This document shows positions 1-11,317 of a DNA stretch of 19,048 bases, piece by piece; position 1 is the stretch's first letter, and the number at the start of each line of letters is the position of its first letter. Source of the DNA: Rhodospirillales bacterium (lineage in GTDB: Bacteria; Pseudomonadota; Alphaproteobacteria; Rhodospirillales; Defluviicoccaceae); contig JAHCKI010000012.1 in assembly GCA_026125865.1 (NCBI GenBank), forward strand, positions 1 to 19,048. The letters are read 5' to 3'. The translations under genes were made by a program, and so were the position numbers. Below the pieces are notes generated by a model. It ran no database searches and was not told the origin of the DNA. It saw nothing but the letters and a program-made list of their open reading frames with translations.

Positions 1-70
1 TGGAGAGTTCAGGACGAAATGGCTTACCCACGAACGGTGGGGCACAGCAGGAGTTGAAGGAACGCGGACC

Positions 71-595
71 ATGAACATCATCGAGGAATTCGAACAACGC
101 GAAATCGAAAGGCTATCCGGGGAGAGAGGCGTTCCCTGGTTTGCGCCTGGCGATACCGTGCGCGTAAAAGTCAAGGTGGTCGAGGGATCTCGCGAACGCC
201 TGCAGGCGTTCGAGGGCGTCTGTATCGCCCGGCGCAACCGCGGTCTGGGGTCGTCGTTCACCGTTCGCAAGATTTCCTACGGAGAGGGCGTCGAACGAGT
301 GTTTCCGTTGTTTTCGCCCAATGTGGCGACGATCGAAATCGTTCGCCGGGGCGACGTGCGTCGAGCCAAGCTCTATTACTTGCGGGACCGGCGCGGCAAG
401 AGGGCGCGTATCGCCGAGAAGGTAGACGGTTTCGCCGCCAAGGTCGTGGCCGAGGAGAAGCGCGAGGCCGCCCTGGCCAAGGAGGCGACCAAGCGGAACA
501 ACGCCGCTCGCCGGGAAGAGGAGGCGCAAGCAGCAGCCACGGCAGCCGCCGAAACTTCTGCACCGAGCGCACCCGAAGAACCAACGGAAAGCTGA
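71..595 (+). CDS. rplS: 50S ribosomal protein L19
   Basis: Structural protein of the large ribosomal subunit, lying at the interface with the 30S subunit. The first 115 or so residues carry the typical L19 pattern: an N-terminal IIEEFE helix, FAPGDTVRV, the QAFEGVCIARRNRGLGSSFTVRKIS block, GVERVFPLFSP and the YYLRDRRGKRARI end. At 174 aa it is longer than the usual 115-130 aa. The extra 50 or so residues are a charged helix followed by an Ala/Glu/Pro-rich low-complexity tail. The ATG at 71 follows a GAAGGA ribosome site at 56-61. leuC begins 32 bases downstream, so the two may be cotranscribed. The 70 bases before it show no recognisable end of trmD, the usual upstream partner. Identification is secure; the role of the tail is unknown. 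Confidence 0.97.
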   Translation: MNIIEEFEQREIERLSGERGVPWFAPGDTVRVKVKVVEGSRERLQAFEGVCIARRNRGLGSSFTVRKISYGEGVERVFPLFSPNVATIEIVRRGDVRRAKLYYLRDRRGKRARIAEKVDGFAAKVVAEEKREAALAKEATKRNNAARREEEAQAAATAAAETSAPSAPEEPTES

Positions 596-613
596 GGCGT
601 ATCGTTCGCATTT

Positions 614-620
614 TAGGAGG
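614..620 (+). promoter_or_regulatory. ribosome binding site deciding the leuC start
   Basis: TAGGAGG lies 7 bases before the ATG at 628. It favours that ATG over the in-frame TTG at 622, which would sit directly against the site. Confidence 0.7.
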
Positions 621-627
621 GTTGAGG

Positions 628-2034
628 ATGCCGCAACCGCGGACCTTGTTTGACAAGATCTGGCAAAGTCACCTGGTCGATATCCAGGATGACGGCACCT
701 GCCTTCTTTATATCGACCGCCACTTGGTGCACGAGGTCACGAGCCCGCAAGCGTTCGAGGGTTTGCGGACGGCGGGACGGGGCGTGCGCCGTCCGGAAGC
801 GACCCTGGCGGTGGCCGATCACAATGTTCCCACCACCGACCGCGCGTTGGAGATCGAGGACGAGGAGTCCCGCATTCAGATCGAAACCCTCGCCGACAAC
901 TGCGAGGCGTTCGGGATCCAGTTCTTCCCCATGTCCGACATCCGGCAAGGCATCGTTCATATCATCGGCCCGGAACAGGGCTTCACGTTGCCGGGGATGG
1001 CCGTCGTCTGCGGGGACTCCCACACCTCGACCCATGGTGCCTTCGGCGCTTTGGCCTTCGGCATCGGCACGTCGGAGGTGGAACATGTCTTGGCCACCCA
1101 GACCTTGATGCAGAAGCCGGCGAAGAACATGCGGGTATTGGTGGAGGGCGATCTTGCCGTCGGAATCACGGCCAAGGATCTGGTCCTCGCCATCATCGGT
1201 AAAATCGGCACGGCGGGCGGTACCGGACATGTCATCGAGTACGCGGGGAACGCCATCCGCGCCCTCGGCATGGAAGGGCGGATGACCGTCTGCAACATGT
1301 CCATCGAGGCGGGCGCCCGCGCCGGGCTTATCGCCCCCGACGAGACGACGTTCAACTTCCTCGCCGGCCGACCGTTGGCGCCCAAGGGTGACGATTGGGA
1401 CAAGGCGGTTGCCTATTGGCGGACCCTGCCTTCGGACGAGGGCGCTCGTTACGATCGCGAAATAACCCTCGATGTGGCGGCGATTCCGCCACAGATCACG
1501 TGGGGAACCAGCCCGGAGGATGTGGTGCCGATCACCGGAAGGGTTCCCGATCCGGCCGACGCCGCCGACGAAAACAAGCGCCAAGCCATGAAGCGCGCCC
1601 TCCACTACATGGGGCTTGAGGCGGGCACGCCGATGCAGGACATCCGTATCGATCGGGTGTTTATTGGATCATGCACCAACGGTCGGATCGAGGATCTCCG
1701 CGACGCCGCCGCCATCGTTCGCGGCCGTCGCGTGGCGGATCATGTCGGCGCCATGGTCGTGCCGGGATCGGGGCTGATCAAGCTGGAGGCCGAACGCGAA
1801 GGGCTCGACCAGGTCTTTCGCGAGGCCGGTTTCGAGTGGCGGGAGCCCGGTTGCTCCATGTGCCTCGCCATGAACGCCGATCGGCTGCAACCGGGCGAGC
1901 GGTGCGCATCCACGTCCAACCGGAATTTCGAGGGCCGGCAAGGGCGCGGCGGTCGCACGCACCTGATGAGCCCGGCGATGGCCGCCGCCGCCGCCGTCGA
2001 AGGTCGCTTCGCCGACGTTCGGGAGTTTTTATAA
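628..2034 (+). CDS. leuC: 3-isopropylmalate dehydratase large subunit
   Basis: Large subunit of isopropylmalate isomerase, which with LeuD converts 2-isopropylmalate to 3-isopropylmalate in cytoplasmic leucine biosynthesis. It is an aconitase-family [4Fe-4S] protein. The three cluster cysteines are visible: C349 in SCTNGR, and C409 and C412 in GCSMC. The N-terminal TLFDKIW, VADHNVPT and GDSHTSTHGAFGALAFGIGTSEVEHVLATQ-type blocks also match LeuC. The length of 468 aa is normal. The ATG at 628 is chosen because TAGGAGG precedes it at good spacing. leuD follows after 59 bases and leuB after that, the usual leuCDB set, without leuA in view. No leader peptide or attenuator was seen ahead of it. 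Confidence 0.97.
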   Translation: MPQPRTLFDKIWQSHLVDIQDDGTCLLYIDRHLVHEVTSPQAFEGLRTAGRGVRRPEATLAVADHNVPTTDRALEIEDEESRIQIETLADNCEAFGIQFFPMSDIRQGIVHIIGPEQGFTLPGMAVVCGDSHTSTHGAFGALAFGIGTSEVEHVLATQTLMQKPAKNMRVLVEGDLAVGITAKDLVLAIIGKIGTAGGTGHVIEYAGNAIRALGMEGRMTVCNMSIEAGARAGLIAPDETTFNFLAGRPLAPKGDDWDKAVAYWRTLPSDEGARYDREITLDVAAIPPQITWGTSPEDVVPITGRVPDPADAADENKRQAMKRALHYMGLEAGTPMQDIRIDRVFIGSCTNGRIEDLRDAAAIVRGRRVADHVGAMVVPGSGLIKLEAEREGLDQVFREAGFEWREPGCSMCLAMNADRLQPGERCASTSNRNFEGRQGRGGRTHLMSPAMAAAAAVEGRFADVREFL

Positions 2035-2056
2035 ACGCCCCTCGTGATCGGGGCGT
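2035..2056 (+). other. inverted repeat between leuC and leuD
   Basis: ACGCCCC (2035-2041) and GGGGCGT (2050-2056) form a perfect 7-bp stem with an 8-base loop, starting directly after the leuC stop. No T-run follows, so it is not a classical terminator. It could stabilise mRNA or modulate leuD expression; that is inference. Confidence 0.5.
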
Positions 2057-2093
2057 ACCGTTGTGAACAGGCGCCGAGGACGGAAACGGAAAA

Positions 2094-2723
2094 ATGGAAC
2101 CATTCACCACGCTCACCGGCGTTGCCGCTCCCCTGGCGATGATCAATATCGATACCGATATGATCATCCCAAAGCAGTTCCTGAAGACGATCAAGCGCTC
2201 CGGTCTCGGCTCGGGGCTCTTTTACGAATTGCGATACCATGAGAACGGTTCGGAGATCGCGGACTTCGTCCTCCACAGGCCGTCGTATAAGAACGCGAAG
2301 ATCCTGATCACCGGTGACAATTTCGGTTGCGGCTCGTCCCGCGAGCACGCGCCCTGGGCGCTGCTTGATTTCGGCATTCGCTGTATCATCGCACCCAGCT
2401 TTGCCGACATCTTTTTCAACAATTGCTTCAAGAACGGAATCTTGCCCATCGTACTTCCGCAGACCGAGATCGATGGGTTAGTGGCGGCTGCCGAAAACGG
2501 CGCCAATGCGACGTTCACGGTGGATTTGGAGGCGCAGGTCATAACCACGCCCGATGGCGGCCAAGTGGCGTTCGAGGTGGATCCCTTCCGCAAACATTGC
2601 CTTCTCAACGGTCTCGACGACATCGGCTTGACCATGGAGAAGGCCTCCGCCATTGATGCCTTCGAATCGCGACAGCAAACCGATCAGCCATGGCTGTATC
2701 GGCAACAAGATCAACCGGAATAA
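2094..2723 (+). CDS. leuD: 3-isopropylmalate dehydratase small subunit
   Basis: Small (swivel-domain) subunit of isopropylmalate isomerase, partner of LeuC. Typical features are the N-terminal TGVAAPLAMINIDTDMIIPKQFL block, the GDNFGCGSSREHAPWAL substrate-binding loop and the IIAPSFADIFFNNCFKNGILP block. The length of 209 aa is normal for the proteobacterial form. The ATG at 2094 gives the standard MEPFTTLTG start; the ribosome site is modest (GAGGA well upstream). leuB starts 18 bases downstream, so the genes are almost certainly cotranscribed. Confidence 0.97.
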   Translation: MEPFTTLTGVAAPLAMINIDTDMIIPKQFLKTIKRSGLGSGLFYELRYHENGSEIADFVLHRPSYKNAKILITGDNFGCGSSREHAPWALLDFGIRCIIAPSFADIFFNNCFKNGILPIVLPQTEIDGLVAAAENGANATFTVDLEAQVITTPDGGQVAFEVDPFRKHCLLNGLDDIGLTMEKASAIDAFESRQQTDQPWLYRQQDQPE

Positions 2724-2741
2724 GCGGGGCCTCGAAAAGTC

Positions 2742-3854
2742 ATGTCAGAAAAAAAATCACTCTTCGTCTTGGCAGGGGACGGAATCGGCCCCGAAGTCAT
2801 GACCGAGGTCTACCGTCTCATCGAATGGCTCGAACGTCGCCGCGACATAAGCTTCGAGGTGTCCGAGGGGCTGGTCGGCGGCGCAGCCATCGAAGCCGAA
2901 GGCGCGCCCATATCGGACGAGACCATGAAGAAGGCGCTGGCCTCGGACGCCGTGCTTCTGGGCGCGGTCGGTGGTCCCAAGTGGGACGATTTGCCGTTCG
3001 AGCAGAAGCCCGAACGGGGTTTGTTACGCCTGCGTAAGGAAATGAAGCTGTTCGCCAACCTGCGGCCGGCGGTGGTCTTTCCGTCTTTGGCGGAAGCCTC
3101 GACCCTGAAGCCCGAGGGGGTGTCCGGTCTCGACATCATGATCGTCCGAGAATTGACGGGGGGAGTCTATTTCGGCACCCCCCGCGGCATCGAGACGCTC
3201 CCGAACGGCGAGCGGCGCGGCGTCAATACCCAGGTCTACACCACCGGTGAAATCCAGCGTGTCGCGCGGGTTGCTTTCGAGCTGGCTCAAAAGCGCTCGG
3301 GCCGCGTGTGCTCGGCCGACAAGGCCAATGTCATGGAAAGCGGTGTCCTGTGGCGTGAGGAAGTGCAGCGCCTTCACGACGAGGCTTTTACCGATGTGGA
3401 GCTGAGCCACATGTACGCCGACAACTGCGCCATGCAGTTGGTTCGCAATCCCCGCCAATTTGACGTCATCGTAACAGACAATCTGTTCGGCGACATCCTG
3501 TCCGACGAAGCGGCGATGTTGACCGGATCGCTCGGCATGCTACCGTCGGCGTCGTTGGGGGCGGCCGACGAAAACGGCCGCCGCCTCGCTCTGTACGAGC
3601 CGGTACACGGCAGCGCGCCGGATATCGCCGGGCGCGGCCTTGCCAACCCGTTGGCCTGCATCCTCAGCTTCGCCATGTGCTTGCGTTATTCATTTGACAT
3701 GACGGAGGTGGCCGATCTCATCGAGGCCGCCGTCACCGAAGTTCTCGACGGGGGCTTGCGTACGGCCGACATTATGCAGGACGGCAAGGCCCGGGTTTCG
3801 ACGCGGGTGATGGGCGAGGCGCTGACCAGCACCCTCAACAACATGATCAACTGA
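2742..3854 (+). CDS. leuB: 3-isopropylmalate dehydrogenase
   Basis: NAD-dependent oxidative decarboxylase that turns 3-isopropylmalate into 2-ketoisocaproate, the third step of leucine synthesis. The family signature is clear: LAGDGIGPEVM at the N-terminus, the LRKEMKLFANLRP arginine loop that binds substrate, RELTGGVYFG, and the metal/NAD block VTDNLFGDILSDEAAMLTGSLGMLPSASLG. It is 370 aa, normal for the family. The start at 2742 gives MSEKKSLFVL; only a purine-rich GAAAAG precedes it. It completes leuCDB, with asd just 45 bases downstream. Confidence 0.97.
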   Translation: MSEKKSLFVLAGDGIGPEVMTEVYRLIEWLERRRDISFEVSEGLVGGAAIEAEGAPISDETMKKALASDAVLLGAVGGPKWDDLPFEQKPERGLLRLRKEMKLFANLRPAVVFPSLAEASTLKPEGVSGLDIMIVRELTGGVYFGTPRGIETLPNGERRGVNTQVYTTGEIQRVARVAFELAQKRSGRVCSADKANVMESGVLWREEVQRLHDEAFTDVELSHMYADNCAMQLVRNPRQFDVIVTDNLFGDILSDEAAMLTGSLGMLPSASLGAADENGRRLALYEPVHGSAPDIAGRGLANPLACILSFAMCLRYSFDMTEVADLIEAAVTEVLDGGLRTADIMQDGKARVSTRVMGEALTSTLNNMIN

Positions 3855-3886
3855 CAACCCCCTGCTTTTTTTGCCTGCGCTTTTTT

Positions 3887-3891
3887 GGAGG
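3887..3891 (+). promoter_or_regulatory. ribosome binding site deciding the asd start
   Basis: GGAGG lies 8 bases before the ATG at 3900, which rules against the in-frame TTG at 3885 that overlaps it. Two T-runs (3866-3872 and 3881-3886) sit just upstream without a hairpin, so they do not look like a terminator. Confidence 0.7.
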
Positions 3892-3899
3892 TTAGACCC

Positions 3900-4931
3900 A
3901 TGGGGTATCGAGTAGCGGTGGTGGGAGCCACCGGCAACGTCGGGCGCGAGATGTTGCAGACGCTGGCCGAACGGGAATTTCCCGCCGACGACGTGGTGGC
4001 GCTGGCGTCGGATCGTTCGACCGGCAAGGAAGTCTCCTTCGGCGAGAATGACGTGCTCAAGGTGCGCGACCTGGCCACCTATGATTTCAAGGGCACCGAT
4101 ATCGTGCTGTCGTCGCCCGGCGCCAAGGTGTCGGCCAAATTCGCGCCCAAGGCGGCGGCGGCCGGCGCCGTCGTCATCGACAACACCTCGTACTTCCGCA
4201 TGGATCCCGACGTGCCGCTGATCGTTCCCGAGGTCAACGCGCACGCTATTGGCGGCTACCGCAAGCGCGGCATCATCGCCAATCCCAACTGTTCGACCAT
4301 TCAGATGGTGGTGGCGTTGAAGCCGCTGCATGACGCGGCGCGCATCCGTCGGGTGGTGGTGGCGACCTACCAATCGGTTTCCGGCTCCGGCAAGTCGGCC
4401 ATGGATGAGTTGTTCAACCAGACACGCGGCATCTACGCCAACGAGCCGGCGCACAGTCACCAACAGATCTTCACCAAGCAGATCGCCTTCAACGTCATTC
4501 CGCACATCGACATCTTCATGGACGACGGCGACACCAAGGAAGAATGGAAGATGGCGGTCGAAACGCGGAAGATCATGGGTGCCGGTATCCAGGTCACCGC
4601 CACCTGCGTGCGCGTGCCGGTGTTCGTCGGCCACGCCGAGTCCGTCAACGTAGAATTCGAAATGCCCATCAGCGAGGATGAGGCACGGGCGGCGTTGCGC
4701 CGTGCTGCCGGCGTCACCGTCATCGACCACCGCGCCAACGAGGGCTATGTGACGCCCGTCGAGGCGGCCGGCGAGGACTCGGTTTACGTCAGCCGCATCC
4801 GCAAGGACCGCACCGTCGACAACGGCCTGAACATGTGGGTTGTCGCCGACAACTTGCGCAAGGGCGCCGCCCTCAACGCCGTTCAGATCGCCGAAGCCCT
4901 TGTCAAGGAGCACACCCTGCAACCGGCCTGA
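3900..4931 (+). CDS. asd: aspartate-semialdehyde dehydrogenase
   Basis: NADPH-dependent enzyme that reduces aspartyl phosphate to aspartate semialdehyde, the branch point to lysine/diaminopimelate, threonine and methionine. The NADP loop GATGNVGREML is at residues 9-19 and the catalytic cysteine is C131 in NPNCST. SVSGSGKSAMDEL and the ATCVRVPVFVGHAE block are also typical. The 343 aa length is normal. The chosen ATG follows a clear GGAGG. It lies 45 bases after leuB and may share its transcript. A strong terminator lies between its stop and ald. Confidence 0.97.
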   Translation: MGYRVAVVGATGNVGREMLQTLAEREFPADDVVALASDRSTGKEVSFGENDVLKVRDLATYDFKGTDIVLSSPGAKVSAKFAPKAAAAGAVVIDNTSYFRMDPDVPLIVPEVNAHAIGGYRKRGIIANPNCSTIQMVVALKPLHDAARIRRVVVATYQSVSGSGKSAMDELFNQTRGIYANEPAHSHQQIFTKQIAFNVIPHIDIFMDDGDTKEEWKMAVETRKIMGAGIQVTATCVRVPVFVGHAESVNVEFEMPISEDEARAALRRAAGVTVIDHRANEGYVTPVEAAGEDSVYVSRIRKDRTVDNGLNMWVVADNLRKGAALNAVQIAEALVKEHTLQPA

Positions 4932-4980
4932 TCCTTGCCGGCACGGCATCCCGCCGTACTGCCGAGGAAACCGTGAACAG

Positions 4981-5022
4981 AGCGAAATGCGATCAGGTGA
5001 TGAGACCTGACCGCTTTTTGCT
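4981..5022 (+). terminator. rho-independent terminator after asd
   Basis: A long stem pairs 4989-4998 (GCGATCAGGT with its flanking base pattern) with 5005-5014 (ACCTGACCGC), with one A.C mismatch and a GATGAG loop, followed by TTTTT at 5015-5019. The outer arms 4981-4987 and 5016-5022 also pair, so the hairpin could act in both directions. It separates the leu-asd group from ald. Confidence 0.85.
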
Positions 5023-5058
5023 CTAACATGGTTGCAAACACAGCGCAGGGAGATCGTC

Positions 5059-6177
<1,119 letters not shown>

Positions 6178-6193
6178 GGGCGGGCGTTTAGGT

Positions 6194-6253
6194 CTCAGGC
6201 TGCATCAGGTCCATCCTTCGACAGGCCCAGCATGAGCTACGGTCCGGCCTGAG
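6194..6253. repeat. degenerate REP-like palindromic repeat
   Basis: Outer arms CTCAGGC (6194-6200) and GCCTGAG (6247-6253) are perfect inverted repeats. Between them, CATCCTTCGACAGGCCCAGC and ATGAGC resemble the intergenic CCTTCGACAGGCTCAGGATGAG-type palindromes common in alphaproteobacteria (recalled, not searched). The same outer arms recur in a shortened form at 13281-13307. It occupies the 162-base ald-pcm gap. Confidence 0.6.
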
Positions 6254-6339
6254 CGCCAAAATGTTGGGCCGCAGCCCACGGGATCCGCTTGACGGGGCGA
6301 CCGTGGCTTTGCAGTGTGGTGGTCAGGGAATTGAAGGCC

Positions 6340-7016
6340 ATGAACGACCCGTCATTCGCCGACGCCCATCGCCGCCTCATGGAGGAAATCGAAGCGGAGG
6401 CCCGTGAGACGGCCCATTGGACCGGCCGTGTCCGCTATGCCGAACGGGTCATGATGGCGATGGCGAGCGTTCCCCGGCATGAATTCGTGGCGGATTGGCA
6501 ATGGCCTGTCGCATACGCCAACTGTCCGCTCGCCATCGGTCACGGCCAGACCATCTCCCAACCCTACATCGTCGCGCTGATGACCGACCTCCTGGATCTG
6601 GACGCCGGCAGCCGCGTCCTGGAGATCGGCACCGGCTGCGGCTATCAGGCCGCCGTCTTGGCGTCGGTCGCCGGCCGGGTGTATTCGGTGGAAGTCATTC
6701 CCGAATTGGCCGACACGGCCCGCCGCCGTCTCGCTCATCTGGGGTATGATAACGTCCAGGTCCGTGTGGGTGATGGCTATACCGGCTGGTCGGAACAGGC
6801 GCCATTCGATGGCATTATCGTGACGGCCGCGCCGCCGGAAATCCCTGGTGCTTTGGCCGACCAACTGGTCATCGGCGGCCGCTTGGTCATTCCCGTCGGA
6901 ACCAGCGGCCAGACGCAATTCTTGTATCGTTGCGTTCGCGAACCGGACGGTACCCTGACCAATGAACAGAAACTGCCTGTCGCCTTCGTCCCCATGGTGC
7001 CCGGCTTACGGCCTTC

Positions 7017-7020
<4 letters not shown>
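6340..7020 (+). CDS. pcm: protein-L-isoaspartate O-methyltransferase
   Basis: S-adenosylmethionine-dependent enzyme that methylates isoaspartyl residues in damaged proteins to start their repair. The substrate loop GHGQTISQPYIVALM (about 67-81) and the SAM motif VLEIGTGCGYQAAVLA (93-108) are classic PCMT features, as is the GRLVIPVG strand. At 226 aa it is close to the usual 210-220. The ATG at 6340 (MNDPSFADAH) is preceded by GAAGG; the in-frame TTG at 6289 adds 17 residues not typical of the family. Its stop overlaps the helicase start by ATGA, which points to translational coupling. Confidence 0.95.
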
Positions 7021-9758
<2,738 letters not shown>

Positions 9759-10111
9759 CGTGCTGACGTTCGCCAAGGGCGCCGATGTCCGTGTCATCCG
9801 TGTCGTCGCGCTGGGCAGCCGCCGCGGTCCGGCGACCGAGGCGCAAACGTTGTATGAGGACCTGGACCCGCCTACGCCGCGCGCGTCCTCAGCGAGCCCG
9901 GCGGACACGGTTGTCGCCGAGCGGAGCGCCGGATCGGGGCGCCCAACCAATGCCGAACGCAGAGCGATTGACAGGCTCCACGGCGAAAAATAGTCACGAA
10001 CGATAGTGTCGAAATGGCGTTTCCGGCATGGGATCCGGTGGCCGGCGAAATTGATCAAGTCCGTGCGTCCGTTGGGGTTGAGACGAGTTGGGGTGTGTGA
10101 TACGAGGCGCC

Positions 10112-10591
10112 ATGCTCGACCGAATTAAGGCCCTGTTCAATGCACCCGGTGTGCGCGACGTCCCCCGACAAAGAAAGGCGGACAACGAACTCCACTTGGC
10201 GGCTGCGGCCCTGATGGTGGAGGCGGCCGGGTTGGACGGCGATTTTGACGACAACGAACGGCAGTCAATTCGTGCCGCGCTCCAGGATAAATTCGGTCTC
10301 GAACCCGCCGCCGCCGACGAACTGATTGGAGAAGCAGAGGCCGCCGCAGCGGATTCCATCCAGCTCTATGGCTTCAGCCGGACCATCAAGGACCACCTTG
10401 AGCCGGAGGAACGGGTGAAGATCATCGAGATGCTCTGGCAGGTCGCCTATGCGGATGGCGAACTGCATGACTACGAAGCGAATTTGGTACGACGCGTCGC
10501 TGGCCTGATATATGTTCCGGATCAGGAAAGCGGCGCCGCGCGCAAGAGGGTTCTCGAACGGATTGGCGACGGTGGTCAACCGGGTCAATAA
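10112..10591 (+). CDS. TerB-family tellurite-resistance-like protein
   Basis: A 159 aa soluble, all-helical protein of the TerB/DUF-type family. Two acidic repeats, DGDFDDNE (about 49-56) and ADGELHDYE, have the spacing of the two metal-binding helical pairs in TerB domains, with LAAAALMVEAA and IEMLWQVAYADG cores. The ATG at 10112 (MLDRIKALF) is preferred over the TTG at 10088; the ribosome site is poor. Members in alphaproteobacteria are common near S4 and ferredoxin genes and are not themselves evidence of tellurite resistance. No other ter genes are present. A direct repeat GTTGGGGT (10071-10078, 10087-10094) lies just upstream. Confidence 0.85.
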   Translation: MLDRIKALFNAPGVRDVPRQRKADNELHLAAAALMVEAAGLDGDFDDNERQSIRAALQDKFGLEPAAADELIGEAEAAAADSIQLYGFSRTIKDHLEPEERVKIIEMLWQVAYADGELHDYEANLVRRVAGLIYVPDQESGAARKRVLERIGDGGQPGQ

Positions 10592-10637
10592 GGCCGATCC
10601 TGGGATTGGGAAGGTGCCGGGGTGAGCACGATCGGCC
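10592..10637 (+). promoter_or_regulatory. nested inverted repeat in the fdxA leader
   Basis: GGCCGATC (10592-10599) and GATCGGCC (10630-10637) are a perfect 8-bp inverted repeat. An inner GTGC/GCAC stem (10614-10617 with 10626-10629) abuts the right arm. It begins directly after the TerB stop and ends 24 bases before fdxA. No T-run follows, so an RNA leader structure or an operator is more likely than a terminator. Confidence 0.5.
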
Positions 10638-10661
10638 AAGGAAGCACAACTGGAGAGTGAG

Positions 10662-10997
10662 ATGACCTATATTGTTTTAGAAAATTGCGTTCGTTGCAAA
10701 TACACGGATTGTGTCGAGGTGTGCCCCGTTGACTGTTTCTACGAGGGCGAGAACATGCTCGTCATTCATCCCGACGAATGCATTGATTGCGGCGTTTGCG
10801 AACCAGAATGCCCCGCCGAAGCGATCGTTCCGGATACCGAGCCGGGAGTTGAGCATTGGCTTGAAATCAATACCCGGTACGCGAAGGAATGGCCCAACAT
10901 CACCCGCAAGAAAGACGCTCTCGACGATGCCGATGAATGGAACGGCAAGCCTGACAAGGAGGCAATGTTGAGCCCTAATCCGGGAGCCGGTGACTAA
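10662..10997 (+). CDS. fdxA: 7Fe ferredoxin FdxA
   Basis: Soluble electron carrier with one [3Fe-4S] and one [4Fe-4S] cluster, like Azotobacter ferredoxin I. The N-terminal half shows the cluster cysteines in CVRCKYTDCVEVCPVDC (C9, C12, C17, C21, C25) and in DECIDCGVCEPECP. The C-terminal half has the typical WPNITRKKDALDDADEWNG. The 111 aa length is standard. GGAGAG at 10652-10657 sets the ATG. It sits between a TerB-like gene and carD, an arrangement I recall from other alphaproteobacteria. The electron donor and acceptor cannot be told from here. Confidence 0.96.
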   Translation: MTYIVLENCVRCKYTDCVEVCPVDCFYEGENMLVIHPDECIDCGVCEPECPAEAIVPDTEPGVEHWLEINTRYAKEWPNITRKKDALDDADEWNGKPDKEAMLSPNPGAGD

Positions 10998-11148
10998 TAC
11001 CTGCGTGCGGGCCGCAAACACGATCACAACAGGTCAATATTTCCGACTGTTGTTTTCGTTTTCGGCCGCTTGTCACATTTGTGCCATAAATTTGTGTCGT
11101 TCATGCCACAATGTGGATAGTCCGACCGCTGTGCGGTATGGAGGTGTG

Positions 11149-11186
11149 TGTAACAGGGGTGTTTTTTGCGCTGCAAACATGTTACA
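11149..11186. promoter_or_regulatory. nested inverted repeat, possible operator
   Basis: TGTAACA (11149-11155) and TGTTACA (11180-11186) are perfect 7-base inverted arms. Inside them TTTGC (11165-11169) and GCAAA (11173-11177) form a second stem with a GCT loop. This could be a protein-binding site or an RNA hairpin. Confidence 0.45.
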
Positions 11187-11245
11187 GTGCGTTGTGGGTA
11201 GAGACGAATCCGTACTTGGTTGTCAGGGGTGTCCTGTCATTGATC

Positions 11246-11263
11246 GTCACCCGGAGAGGTGAC
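11246..11263 (+). other. hairpin in the carD leader
   Basis: GTCACC (11246-11251) and GGTGAC (11258-11263) form a perfect 6-bp stem with a CGGAGA loop. No T-run follows. Confidence 0.4.
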
Positions 11264-11301
11264 AACCGAAAAACAATAGCGAGATGATTTTCGCAGAACT
11301 T

Positions 11302-11317
11302 TCCGCGACAACGCGGA
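11302..11317 (+). other. second hairpin in the carD leader
   Basis: TCCGCG (11302-11307) and CGCGGA (11312-11317) form a perfect 6-bp stem with an ACAA loop. The flanks ATTTTC and GAAAAT can pair further out. It is followed by an AT-rich stretch, 65 bases before the carD start. Confidence 0.45.

Noticed and set aside
1..70. Possible end of trmD upstream of rplS
   Set aside because: One frame stops at 72-74 over the rplS start and another at 55-57, but neither tail resembles TrmD enough to call.
3866..3886. Terminator between leuB and asd
   Set aside because: Two T-runs are present but no stem precedes either, and the second runs straight into the asd ribosome site.
10112..10591. Tellurite resistance operon
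   Set aside because: Only a lone TerB-like gene is present. TerB domains occur widely outside ter operons.
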